Part shown: positions 39,381 through 47,411 of the stretch, piece after piece
How positions within the stretch are numbered: the stretch's first letter is position 1
How the letters are laid out: the number at the start of each line of letters is the position of its first letter
From: Marivirga aurantiaca
GTDB lineage: Bacteria > Bacteroidota > Bacteroidia > Cytophagales > Cyclobacteriaceae
Assembly: GCF_016679925.1 (NCBI RefSeq)
Contig: NZ_JAEQBW010000004.1
Location: forward strand, 1-64,000
Direction: 5' to 3'
Length of the DNA stretch: 64,000 nt
Position numbers and translations under genes: made by a program
The notes under the pieces: model-generated
Told to the model about the DNA's origin: nothing
The model's database searches: none
Seen by the model: only the letters and a program-made list of their open reading frames with translations

Positions 39381-39947
39381 GAGTAAGTGTTTTTTAATTC
39401 AGGGTGCAAAATTAAGAATTATAATTCAACTCATGGGTTGGGCAAGTGTTTTTATTCAGTAAATGACGAAAGAAGGTGTTTTTTTAAAGAGGGGGTTCCA
39501 GTCAGTTTAAAAATAATTTGTGTGGGGTATAGCTTGTTTCGGCTTGACATTTTTTGCTTACCTGTGAATTATAAAGAAAAACCCTCATTTATTACTTTAT
39601 CTATATAGTGACAGTTAGTATGAAAACCAGAAATATTTGAATATAATTATTTAAATATTTCATATCGTTTGATTAATAAATGCTTCAAAAATAGAGGTAA
39701 GGAATTTTGTATTTATGAAATATTTATTTCTATTTTAAAAAATCAACTCGGTTAAAAACTTTTTAAATAAGGCTACACCGATCATAAAAATTGGAAGGTA
39801 CAATTCCTGTTTTTATGACAAACCCTACAAGTGAAATGAATTGACTTCAGCCTCCAAAGACCCTGGTGCTTTTAGCATAATTCTTTTCATGCATTTAAAA
39901 GTTTATAATTGTTTTGATGGAACCTTTTATAAATTAAATATTTAAAC
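39381..39947. other. AT-rich intergenic gap
   Basis: These 567 bases hold no supported gene. A 73-codon open frame at 39387-39608 has no family features, no good start context and overlaps the gltX promoter zone. No tRNA arms, terminator or repeat was identified. It separates core genes from the accessory segment. Confidence 0.6.
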
Positions 39948-41327
39948 ATGAATCGACTAATCATTTATTGCTCATCGTTCTTACTGTTGATGGCTTCCTG
40001 CCAGCAGGAGGAACCTATTGAGGTTAAAAAAGACATTACAATTGAGGAAGTGAAAGAGGTGTTTAATGCAAAGAAATCAGAAAGTATTAATTCAAGGACC
40101 ACCGCTACCGGCCAAATGGATATAGTTTGGGATTTAGCCATTTATAAAGAACTGAATATTGGAGATGCCCTGTTCTTTCCCGTAAAAAGCAATATGGGAA
40201 CGGAAGGCAAAAAATATGTAAGCTCCGGGGAAGGCACCAACCGTTTTCCTGTAGATTATACTTCCTTCGGCCGTGCCTATAAAGATGAGGAAGGTGAAGT
40301 TGTACTGGACTATGTAATGCCTGTACCTACGGAAAACACTCCTGAATTTACAGGTTATTTGTTGGTAAGTGATTGGGGAGGCGAGGCCAAGCGTATGCTA
40401 ATCTATGAAAATGGTATTCTTGTAAGGGAAACAGAAGTGAGCCAGCAGGTGGTTACCAATGAAGAAAATAATCGATTAATGGCAAACTGTACCATAATTG
40501 ACCATTGGTGGTGTGTAACAGCTTCGGGAGCAAGCAGTTCTTATACTACCTGTACTTACGAAGGTTCTACCATGACTTGTGCGGAGCCTGACGAAATTGC
40601 CCCCCCTGACCCTGTTGATCCTGGTCTCGGTGGAGGAGGATCTTCCTCTCCTTCAGGGCCTAATGGTCTATGTGCCCACCCATTTATTGAAGGCATGTGG
40701 GTAGATTGTGACGAAGTGATTTGTAGTGAGGGATATGTTGCTGATGAGAATGGGGAATGTGTTCCGCTATGTCCTCCGGGTTATAAACCAAACCCTAATG
40801 GGGAAGGCTGTGTGTCTGATGTGCCTTGCGCGGGTGACCCATTGAAAAATATGGAAATTTCAGATTACAATAGTGGAAAAAGTGCTAATCGATATGGTTG
40901 TGTGAGAAAAGACCGAAATAAAACCTGTGATGGAGTAAAGGGTCATCGAATGCATGCAGGTGTGGATCTTGATGTACCTATAGGGTCAGGTGTTTATAGT
41001 ATAAATAGTGGCACAGTTTATGAAACAAGGAGTGAAGATGAAAGTGCGGGATATGGAAATTACATAATAATCCAATCTAATGGTTATTACTTTATGTATG
41101 CACATTTAGAGAGTGAACCAAACTTTAATGTTGGAGACAATATTTCATCTGGTCAATTAATGGTTTTGAGTGGAGAATCTGATACAAAAGATGAGCCACA
41201 TTTACATATTGAATCTCGAAAAATATCAGGAGGTTTCTATAGTTCTGACCCAGTAAATATTGAGGATTTTTTAGGTACTAAATTTGATGATAATAATGAT
41301 ACACAAGGAAATGAAAATTGTAATTAA
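39948..41327 (+). CDS. modular lipoprotein with Cys-rich middle and M23 peptidase tail
   Basis: This 459-residue protein has a lipoprotein signal ending LLMASC (Cys18). Residues 25-220 form an unrecognised head with TCTYEGSTMTC near its end. Next is a Pro/Gly/Ser linker (about 215-235), then an EGF-like Cys-rich stretch (CPPGYKPNPNGEGC), then an M23/LytM metallopeptidase at about 310-450 with both zinc motifs intact (HAGVDLDVPIGS and HLHIES) and YAHLES. M23 domains cut peptidoglycan cross-links or act as non-enzymatic activators. The head-linker-tail layout resembles polymorphic effectors. It overlaps the next gene. Confidence 0.85.
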   Translation: MNRLIIYCSSFLLLMASCQQEEPIEVKKDITIEEVKEVFNAKKSESINSRTTATGQMDIVWDLAIYKELNIGDALFFPVKSNMGTEGKKYVSSGEGTNRFPVDYTSFGRAYKDEEGEVVLDYVMPVPTENTPEFTGYLLVSDWGGEAKRMLIYENGILVRETEVSQQVVTNEENNRLMANCTIIDHWWCVTASGASSSYTTCTYEGSTMTCAEPDEIAPPDPVDPGLGGGGSSSPSGPNGLCAHPFIEGMWVDCDEVICSEGYVADENGECVPLCPPGYKPNPNGEGCVSDVPCAGDPLKNMEISDYNSGKSANRYGCVRKDRNKTCDGVKGHRMHAGVDLDVPIGSGVYSINSGTVYETRSEDESAGYGNYIIIQSNGYYFMYAHLESEPNFNVGDNISSGQLMVLSGESDTKDEPHLHIESRKISGGFYSSDPVNIEDFLGTKFDDNNDTQGNENCN

Positions 41328-41826
41328 AATAGTTGTATTTAGTCTACTTGCAATAAATGTAAGTTTAGCACAAGATGAGGTAATGCTCGCTCAAGGTTCG
41401 TTCAATAATTTAAAGATTAAGGGTGTTCCTTTGGAAGAGCTATATGAAATGGATAAGAATTTTGAAGGACTAAAGGTATTCGGAAAACCAATAAAGGTGG
41501 ATTCAGTTTACATGAGCGCTGAGCCTAAGTGGATTTACCATTATCCTGGTTTTGTTTTAACTTTTGTGCAATTTTTTCCTTCGGGACCAGAGTTGTTGAC
41601 GGTAGAAGTAACAAAGGAGGAAGCTGACTTTTCTTATTCTGACATAAACTTATTTAAGAATAGTCGAGAATCTTTAAGAGGAAGTTTTACTAATTTGCAT
41701 TTTAAAGCTATTCCTTCAAAGCTTACTGACAATGAAAAATTTGGAGAGGGGCATCGATATCTTGAATATCATTACTCCTCTAATAAATTGAACAAGATTA
41801 TTTATAAAATTGATCCGAATTTGTGA
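41311..41826 (+). CDS. small secreted protein, unrecognised
   Basis: This 171-residue protein starts at ATG 41311, inside the last 17 bases of the M23 gene, so the two are translationally linked. It has a signal peptide ending VSLAQ. The mature part contains GSFNNLKIKGVPLEELYEMD and an EYHYSSNKLNKIIYKID end. No family was recognised. Position straight after a peptidoglycan-peptidase effector candidate suits a periplasmic protective partner, but nothing in the sequence proves it. Confidence 0.7.
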   Translation: MKIVIKIVVFSLLAINVSLAQDEVMLAQGSFNNLKIKGVPLEELYEMDKNFEGLKVFGKPIKVDSVYMSAEPKWIYHYPGFVLTFVQFFPSGPELLTVEVTKEEADFSYSDINLFKNSRESLRGSFTNLHFKAIPSKLTDNEKFGEGHRYLEYHYSSNKLNKIIYKIDPNL

Positions 41827-41898
41827 AATAAGAGTTCAAAGGATAGTCGTAGAAGAGCAGGATAACAACTTCACTAATAAGTTATTATGTACGCACTT

Positions 41899-41992
41899 TC
41901 AAAGTAGTTGCTTGTGAGTGTATAGAAAGAAAATGGCATTGGAATTCTATGATGCTGATGTAGTTTTTACAGGTGAAGCTGTGTCTAAAGCA
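41899..41992 (+). pseudogene. remnant of a secreted-protein gene (ACEC ... ADVVFTG)
   Basis: One frame reads ...KVVACECIERK to about 41932 and an adjacent frame, entering with a one-base shift, reads MALEFYDADVVFTGEAVSKA before a stop. The order ACEC followed by ADVVFTGE resembles the start of small NTR/TIMP-like secreted proteins (C-x-C, then a -DVVFxG- strand). It appears to be a frameshifted fragment with no intact remainder. Confidence 0.35.
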
Positions 41993-42174
41993 TAATGCTC
42001 AGAATTCATTTCCTTATACTATTGAATCTCAGGGTTACTAAAATCAAACTGATGCTCATCCTATTTTTATACGATTTTAAATTAGCACAAGGGGTTATAC
42101 TTAATGTTTAGGAATATTATTTTTGATTTTTGCAAAGATCCACGATCCGCAAGCTTGGTTTGAATTTAAAAATT

Positions 42175-42594
42175 ATGAAAATAGTTGTATTAATTGTTAT
42201 TATGTTTTTTTCTTGCTTTGGATCTCAAGAGGATAGTAAGATAATTGTAAGCAGATTTGTGGATGCATTGAAGAACGAAAATATATCTGAGGATGAAATA
42301 ATAAAAAAATTCATCAAAGTGAGTGAAGTTCAGGATGCTGAATATCGAGACAGTGTTATATCGAATATTATTATATCGATAAGGAAAAGTATCAAAGGAA
42401 AGAAAGTAGAAGTATATACTTTCAGAGAAAAAACTGAAGCTTTCAAAAATGTAATTCATGAAAATGATAGTTCTGAGATGCTGGTATTGTTTACAGATAA
42501 TGAAGTCCTTACTTACGTTCTGGTTGAGGATAATATGTTAGCTTCATTTTCAACAATTAACAAGGGAGGCAAACGGCATTATGTTTACTGGTAG
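42175..42594 (+). CDS. small putative lipoprotein, unrecognised
   Basis: This 139-residue protein starts at ATG 42175; the longer frame to 42130 adds an unlikely leader. The hydrophobic start ends IMFFSC, so it is a likely lipoprotein (Cys14). It is charged and helical up to residue 70, then beta-rich with LVLFTDNEVLTYVLVEDN. No family was recognised. It lies in the AT-rich accessory segment among degenerate genes. Confidence 0.6.
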   Translation: MKIVVLIVIMFFSCFGSQEDSKIIVSRFVDALKNENISEDEIIKKFIKVSEVQDAEYRDSVISNIIISIRKSIKGKKVEVYTFREKTEAFKNVIHENDSSEMLVLFTDNEVLTYVLVEDNMLASFSTINKGGKRHYVYW

Positions 42595-42629
42595 AGTATT
42601 ACGAATTGCCGATAGATTAACTAATCTTA

Positions 42630-42746
42630 ATGGTTAATCATCATTCTATTTATCATCAGATGCTTATTAGTGGGGGAAGAGCTGACTTTGTTGGTAGTGG
42701 TTCCTCTAAAGTAATACCAACATTAGCTGAATATGCTTTTTTTTGA
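42630..42746 (+). other. 38-codon ORF, possible gene remnant
   Basis: The reading frame MVNHHSIYHQMLISGGRADF… runs to a stop at 42746. The amino-acid mix looks protein-like rather than random (HH, GGRADFVGSGSSK), and it has no start signal of its own, so it may be the tail of a lost effector domain. No family assignment is possible. Confidence 0.2.
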
Positions 42747-42769
42747 AATGGTAATTGTTACTAATACTT

Positions 42770-43340
42770 ATGATAAGTAAAATTTTGACAAATATTGCTC
42801 ACAACTATTTTCCAAGAAATTATGAGGATACTTATGATTTACTATATCAAGAAACTCCGGAATATTTAAAACTGAAGAATACTTGTCTTTTTTTTTGACT
42901 CAAATCGAGAGACATGGACAAAAATTTTTATGTCAGTTCAAAAAGCCTTGCCTGATTATAATGTAAGGGATATCTCTTTATTATCTTGGTTAGATAGGTG
43001 TTACATTTTAGATATAATTATCCAAGTTGATGAAGAAGTTATTAAGGTAGTGTCATTGTATGTTAGTATAATTGTTCCATTTTATTCTGTTTTGTATATA
43101 GAAAATAACGTTAAAAACAATGGGCTGAACTCCCAGTTCAGCAGCAATGATTTAAACAAGTATGCGAATAACGAAATATTAAAGAAGGTAGATGAAATTC
43201 TTCAAAAATTTAATTATACAGCTTTCCCACAAAAGTTACTTTATAAAAAAATACCTGATATAGCTTTTAAAGACAAAAAAATGGGTGAATTTACATTTTT
43301 TGATGCGTATTTTGTACATGAAATACCTCATAAAATATGA
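42770..43340 (+). pseudogene. immunity-like protein gene interrupted by a T9 frameshift
   Basis: A frame starting at 42770 (MISKILTNIAHNYFPRN...) runs 42 codons into a run of nine T at 42888-42896 and stops. The adjacent frame continues immediately (DSNRETWTKIF then MSVQKALPDYN...) to 43340. Removing one T would give one continuous 189-residue protein, soluble and without a signal peptide. It could be a true pseudogene, a phase-variable gene or a sequencing error. Downstream text such as DISLLSWLDRCY resembles uncharacterised Bacteroidota proteins next to toxins; that link is a memory-based inference. If unrepaired, only the part from ATG 42930 (136 residues) might be made. Confidence 0.6.
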
Positions 43341-43801
43341 TAAATTATTTAGTACTTGTCTTAACTATTTGTGCTAATCCATTTTTAGGTGTTCTGAATA
43401 GTCAGAATCAAAATATATTTGAATATACTTCTGAAATCTTAGAACAAGATGAAAGGGAGTATTTAATATACGATCAAACAAGAAAGGTTACTAATCCTGA
43501 AAGATTTAATTTTCTGGGAGACAGCATAGTATTTATGGCTTACAAGGATGATTCTTCAAGTACATCGAGCTCTATTATTTGCTACATTAGAGGAAATGAA
43601 CAATTTCTTGACAAAGCCATTGAGTCTTTTGGACAGCCTAATAGTGTTTTTAAAGTAGGAGCGGAAATTGATAGTAATAATTTTCCTTATCAGTCAACTG
43701 CTTGGAAAAAAAATGGTTTTATGATGCTTATTTCCATAGCAAACAAAATACCAGAAGATGACAGAAATATTTATAGGGTTTGGATCAGGAAATTTAGGTG
43801 A
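43337..43801 (+). CDS. small secreted protein, unrecognised
   Basis: This 154-residue protein starts inside the stop region of the frameshifted gene (ATGA overlap), so the two form one unit. It has a signal-like hydrophobic N-terminus (LVLVLTICANPFLGVLNSQ) and then a mixed alpha/beta mature part containing DKAIESFGQPNSVFKVG and ending YRVWIRKFR. No family was recognised. The coupling suggests it works with its frameshifted neighbour. Confidence 0.55.
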   Translation: MINYLVLVLTICANPFLGVLNSQNQNIFEYTSEILEQDEREYLIYDQTRKVTNPERFNFLGDSIVFMAYKDDSSSTSSSIICYIRGNEQFLDKAIESFGQPNSVFKVGAEIDSNNFPYQSTAWKKNGFMMLISIANKIPEDDRNIYRVWIRKFR

Positions 43802-43839
43802 CTTAGTAATAGATAATATAAATGCATCAGTTTATGACA

Positions 43840-43890
43840 GGATTATTGCTACTAAGTGTACTTATGATGGCTCCACGATGGTCTACATCT
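43840..43890 (+). pseudogene. remnant of a second modular-lipoprotein head
   Basis: In frame at 43857-43880 the peptide CTYDGSTM repeats CTYEGSTM of the M23 lipoprotein (40551-40574). Of 24 bases 19 match, and all five differences are at third codon positions, the mark of a once-translated duplicate rather than chance. Flanking sequence is not clearly alignable by eye. It suggests that another copy of the head module once stood here. Confidence 0.45.
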
Positions 43891-43930
43891 CCATAGTTAT
43901 AGAGGATCTAAAATCTCTAAACAGACTCCA

Positions 43931-44416
43931 TCACCCAATCAACCTTACCAACTCCTTTCGGCTTTTCTCATAGCCGGAATTAAAGCGGGACAAAATCACC
44001 CAAAAACTGGCTATTAACATAATAATAGGGAAAGAAACGGTAAGCATATCTTCCCCTTCTGCATAGGCAATCATCGAGAACAATAGCATCAGTATAAACC
44101 AAAAGCCCAAAAACAACTTCACACTTGGGAATAAGCGGTATTTGATATAAACCAAACTGCCTTTGGAGGTGCCTTCTACTTTCCCCTGAATAAGAGGTAA
44201 AAAATTATCCGGCTTTTGTACTACTTGTGAAATGGCAAATCCTGTATTGCTTACTTTGCCATTGAATAGGTAAACTTCTTCAGGTGTATCATCTAAGGAG
44301 CGGTTTTTAAAGCTTTGATAATTGGTGGGCTTTACTGCCAAATTTAATCTTCTGAATATCTCCCGGGGAGGCAAATGACTGATGAGAATTTCCGATTTGG
44401 CAGGCCACCATTGCAT
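43931..44416 (-). CDS. hypothetical two-helix membrane protein
   Basis: This 161-residue protein has a soluble N-terminus and two hydrophobic helices near 100-145 (KLFLGFWFILMLLFS, SFPIIMLIASFWVIL), ending in a basic tail. No family was recognised. Its start overlaps the RidA stop by one base (TAATG), so it is the distal gene of a RidA operon. It borders the accessory segment. Confidence 0.7.
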   Translation of the reverse strand: MQWWPAKSEILISHLPPREIFRRLNLAVKPTNYQSFKNRSLDDTPEEVYLFNGKVSNTGFAISQVVQKPDNFLPLIQGKVEGTSKGSLVYIKYRLFPSVKLFLGFWFILMLLFSMIAYAEGEDMLTVSFPIIMLIASFWVILSRFNSGYEKSRKELVRLIG

Positions 44417-44796
44417 TACTTCACCGCTATACAGGAGATTTCCACATTCACATCTTTGGGTAGGCGAGAAACTTCTACTGTTTCCCTGGCAGGAGGGTTG
44501 CTTTTGAAATACTGACCATAGGCCTCATTAATGGTAGCAAAATCACCCATGTTTTTCACAAAAATGCTACATTTTACCACATCTGAGAAACCTAAATCGG
44601 CTGCAGCCAAAATGGCTTCCATGTTTTTCATTACCTGATGGGTTTCTTCCGTAATATTTTCATTGATCATTTCACCACTATGTGCATCAAGCGCTATCTG
44701 GCCGGAAACATATAAGGTTTCACCTGCTAAAACTGCCTGGTTATAGGGGCCAATCGGTGCCGGAGCTTCTTTTGTTTGAATGATTGTCTTTTCCAT
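44416..44796 (-). CDS. ridA: RidA family reactive-imine deaminase
   Basis: This 126-residue protein starts at MEKTIIQTKEAPAPIGPYNQ; the longer frame adds 12 unlikely residues. RidA/YjgF marks are GPYNQAVLAGETLYVSGQ and, near the end, SNPPARETVEVSRLP with the conserved Arg, followed by VEISCIAVK. It hydrolyses reactive enamines/imines, notably those from PLP-dependent threonine/serine dehydratases, and such an enzyme is encoded at 47.4 kb. Divergent from the 3HCDH-like gene. Confidence 0.93.
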   Translation of the reverse strand: MEKTIIQTKEAPAPIGPYNQAVLAGETLYVSGQIALDAHSGEMINENITEETHQVMKNMEAILAAADLGFSDVVKCSIFVKNMGDFATINEAYGQYFKSNPPARETVEVSRLPKDVNVEISCIAVK

Positions 44797-44845
44797 ATCG
44801 CTTTTCTCTAATTGTTGATTAACTTTGAACAAAAGTACTCAAAAT

Positions 44846-45523
44846 ATGGTAATACTGATAGTAGGGAGTCTTGAAAACAACGAAGAGCTAAAAGCCAAGT
44901 TGGGCGAAAATCATTCTTTTTATTTCGCGGAAGACTTATCTGATATAACAGAAGAAACTTTTTTTAAGGCGGAAGTTGTGTTTGACTTCCTTGCACATGA
45001 AACGCCAGAAAGCCTGGTTTTTTACGAACAAAAACCAGAGATGCCCGTCTTTGTTCACATGGCAATGAGCTCATTTGTTGAAATGGCCGTATACACGCCA
45101 AAAATCCAAAATCCCATTTTCGGGTTTAATGGTTTTCCTACATTCATTAATCGTCCAATTCTGGAGTGTACAATGACTAATGACAACCAAAAGGAAATGT
45201 TGACTCAAATTTGTAGTAAACTAGGCACTGACTTCGAAATAGTGGAGGACAGGGTTGGAATGGTAACCCCCCGAGTGATTTTTATGATCATTAATGAGGC
45301 TTATTATACAGTGCAGGAGGGTACGGCAAGCAAAGAAGATATTGATTTGGGCATGAAACTGGGCACCAATTATCCATTGGGCCCTTTTGAATGGTGTGAG
45401 CGTATTGGAATCAGTAATGTAGTGGAAATGCTGGAAGCTATTTACGAGGACACAAAAGAAGAGCGATACAAAATTTGTCCGCTACTCAAAAAGGAATACT
45501 TACTCGAAATGGCTAACTTATAA
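44846..45523 (+). CDS. 3-hydroxyacyl-CoA dehydrogenase-like protein without canonical NAD loop
   Basis: This 225-residue protein starts at ATG 44846; a TTG at 44825 gives a longer version. The C-terminal half matches the 3HCDH C-terminal domain (EDRVGMVTPRVIFMIINEAYY, IDLGMKLGTNYPLGPFEW). The N-terminal half is short and lacks the GxGxxG dinucleotide motif, reading LIVGSLENNEELKAKLG there. It may be a degenerate dehydrogenase or a non-catalytic homologue. The glutamate dehydrogenase gene follows 29 bases later. Confidence 0.8.
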   Translation: MVILIVGSLENNEELKAKLGENHSFYFAEDLSDITEETFFKAEVVFDFLAHETPESLVFYEQKPEMPVFVHMAMSSFVEMAVYTPKIQNPIFGFNGFPTFINRPILECTMTNDNQKEMLTQICSKLGTDFEIVEDRVGMVTPRVIFMIINEAYYTVQEGTASKEDIDLGMKLGTNYPLGPFEWCERIGISNVVEMLEAIYEDTKEERYKICPLLKKEYLLEMANL

Positions 45524-45552
45524 AATTAAAAATTTAACAAAAAAATAGTAAT

Positions 45553-46971
45553 ATGGTTAATGACCCCGAATATAGCTTGTTTGAAGATGTCTGTAGTTTT
45601 GTGGATGATGCCGCAAAACATATGGAATTACATCCCGGTTTGCTAGAGCAAATCAAGCAATGTAATAGCATTTATAAATTTCATTTTCCTATCAGAAAAG
45701 ATGATGGCTCTTATGAAGTAGTGAAAGGTTACAGAGTTCAGCATTCACATCATAAACTTCCTGTAAAAGGAGGTATCCGCTTTAGCAGTTTTGTAAATGA
45801 GCAGGAGGTAATGGGGTTGGCTGCATTAATGACTTACAAATGTGCGATGGTCAACATTCCTTTTGGAGGAGCCAAAGGTGGCGTAAATATTGACCCGCTA
45901 AAATATTCAGTTGGCCAGCTGGAAAAAATCACCAGGCGATATACCTCGGAATTAATCAAAAAGAAATTTATAGGCCCGGCAATTGATGTGCCGGCACCGG
46001 ATTATGGGACCGGGGCAAGGGAAATGGCCTGGATAGTGGATACTTATGAAGCGTTTAATCCGGATGCCATCAATGCCAAAGGATGTGTAACGGGTAAACC
46101 TGTATCTCAGCATGGAATTGACGGCAGAACTGAAGCGACAGGTATGGGGGTTTATTTGGGCATCAGAGAGGCCGTGAGTGTGCAGGAAGATATGGCAGAA
46201 TTGGGATTAACAACCGGTTTGTTCAATAAAAAAGTTATTATTCAAGGATTAGGAAATGTGGGTTTTTATTCTGCATTATTCCTGAAAGAGGCGGGTGCCA
46301 AAATTATTGGAATAGCAGAGTGGAATGGAGGTATCTGGGATGAGGAAGGCATAGACATTGAGGAAATCAAAAAGTATCAAACGGTGAATAAAGGCTTTAA
46401 AGGCTATCCTAAAGGGCAATTTATAGAAAACTCTATAGAATTGTTGGAAAGACCTTGCGATATTTTAGTGCCGGCAGCGTTGGAAAATCAAATCACCAAG
46501 GAAAATGCAGATAGGATCCAGGCTAAAATTATTGGTGAAGCAGCCAATGGCCCGGTAACCAAAGAGGCAGAGAAAATTTTATTGGAGAAGAATATGATGA
46601 TCATTCCGGATATGTATTTGAATGCCGGGGGTGTAACAGTTTCTTACTTCGAATGGTTGAAAAATCTTTCCAGGGTTTCTTTCGGGAAACTGGAGAAGCG
46701 TTATGATATGCAGAAATATAAGCTATTGCTCGAAAGTATTGAACATGCCACAGGTGATAAATTCAGCAATGAGCAAGTGGATTTAATTGTAAAGGGGGCT
46801 AGTGAAAGGGACTTGGTGAATTCCGGCCTGGAGGAAACCATGGTGACAGCTTACCATGAGTTAAATGCCAAACGCAAAGAGAAAAATATTAAAAGTTTAA
46901 GAACTGCAGGTTTTATTCTGGCACTTGACCGTATTGCCGTAAGCTATACGGATATGGGTATTTTCCCTTGA
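45553..46971 (+). CDS. gdhA: Glu/Leu/Phe/Val dehydrogenase (glutamate dehydrogenase)
   Basis: This 472-residue enzyme has the substrate-site motif PFGGAKGGVNIDP with the active-site Lys, VPAPDYGTGAREMAW, and the Rossmann motif IIQGLGNVGFYSALFL. It interconverts glutamate with 2-oxoglutarate and ammonia, or a related amino acid. It is longer than the typical 410-430-residue bacterial forms. It is co-directional with the 3HCDH-like gene and probably shares its transcript. Confidence 0.9.
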   Translation: MVNDPEYSLFEDVCSFVDDAAKHMELHPGLLEQIKQCNSIYKFHFPIRKDDGSYEVVKGYRVQHSHHKLPVKGGIRFSSFVNEQEVMGLAALMTYKCAMVNIPFGGAKGGVNIDPLKYSVGQLEKITRRYTSELIKKKFIGPAIDVPAPDYGTGAREMAWIVDTYEAFNPDAINAKGCVTGKPVSQHGIDGRTEATGMGVYLGIREAVSVQEDMAELGLTTGLFNKKVIIQGLGNVGFYSALFLKEAGAKIIGIAEWNGGIWDEEGIDIEEIKKYQTVNKGFKGYPKGQFIENSIELLERPCDILVPAALENQITKENADRIQAKIIGEAANGPVTKEAEKILLEKNMMIIPDMYLNAGGVTVSYFEWLKNLSRVSFGKLEKRYDMQKYKLLLESIEHATGDKFSNEQVDLIVKGASERDLVNSGLEETMVTAYHELNAKRKEKNIKSLRTAGFILALDRIAVSYTDMGIFP

Positions 46972-47028
46972 TATAATAAATCGGTACTACAATAAATTTA
47001 GTGGTAAGTATGATGTTTATTTAAAGGA

Positions 47029-47153
47029 TCGGCCTTATTCATTTTAGGGATTTTGAATTTATAATTGGATAAGAAACAAAATGTTTGACCGAAGGGAGTT
47101 TTTTTGTTTCCCAATTATAAATCCAAAATACCGTTAAGAAATGAATACAGCCT
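47029..47153. repeat. long imperfect inverted repeat between gdhA and the dehydratase gene
   Basis: The left arm (about 47029-47081: ...TTATTCATTTT...ATTTATAATTGG...AACAAAA) is the imperfect reverse complement of the right arm (about 47099-47153: TTTTTTGTTTCCCAATTATAAAT...AAATGAATACAGCC). The loop is about 17 bases. It is non-coding and could be a MITE-like element or a structured RNA. A short pair TTTTGAGTCAAGTCAAAA follows at about 47168. Confidence 0.6.
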
Positions 47154-47327
47154 TGACTTTTTGTTTCTTTTGAGTCAAGTCAAAAGAAAAGAAAGAAGTT
47201 TGTGAAGTATAAGTAGCAGAAGTATGAACGAACAGAGCATTCTTGATACGTTATTTATCTCGAGTATCCTAAATGTAGCTCTCCACTAAAATCGTGGTAG
47301 AACCAATAAATCAATACAAAATTTTTT

Positions 47328-47360
47328 AAAGGCTACCTTTTCACAAAAAGGTAGCCTTTT
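47328..47360. terminator. bidirectional intrinsic terminator
   Basis: A perfect 14-bp stem, AAAGGCTACCTTTT paired with its complement 4 bases later, is flanked by A and T runs. It lies downstream of both gdhA (+) and the dehydratase gene (-). Confidence 0.85.
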
Positions 47361-47411
47361 TACTTTTAGAGATGCTTAAGGCATTCTTTACTTCAGCAGG
47401 CAGCATAGCTT

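Noticed and set aside
39387-39608. 73-codon plus-strand frame upstream of the accessory segment
   Set aside because: No start signal, no domain, overlaps the gltX promoter region.
42190-42459. 89-codon minus-strand frame opposite the small lipoprotein at 42175
   Set aside because: Phe/Tyr-rich translation of AT-rich DNA with no signal or domain; the plus-strand frame has a lipobox and better composition.
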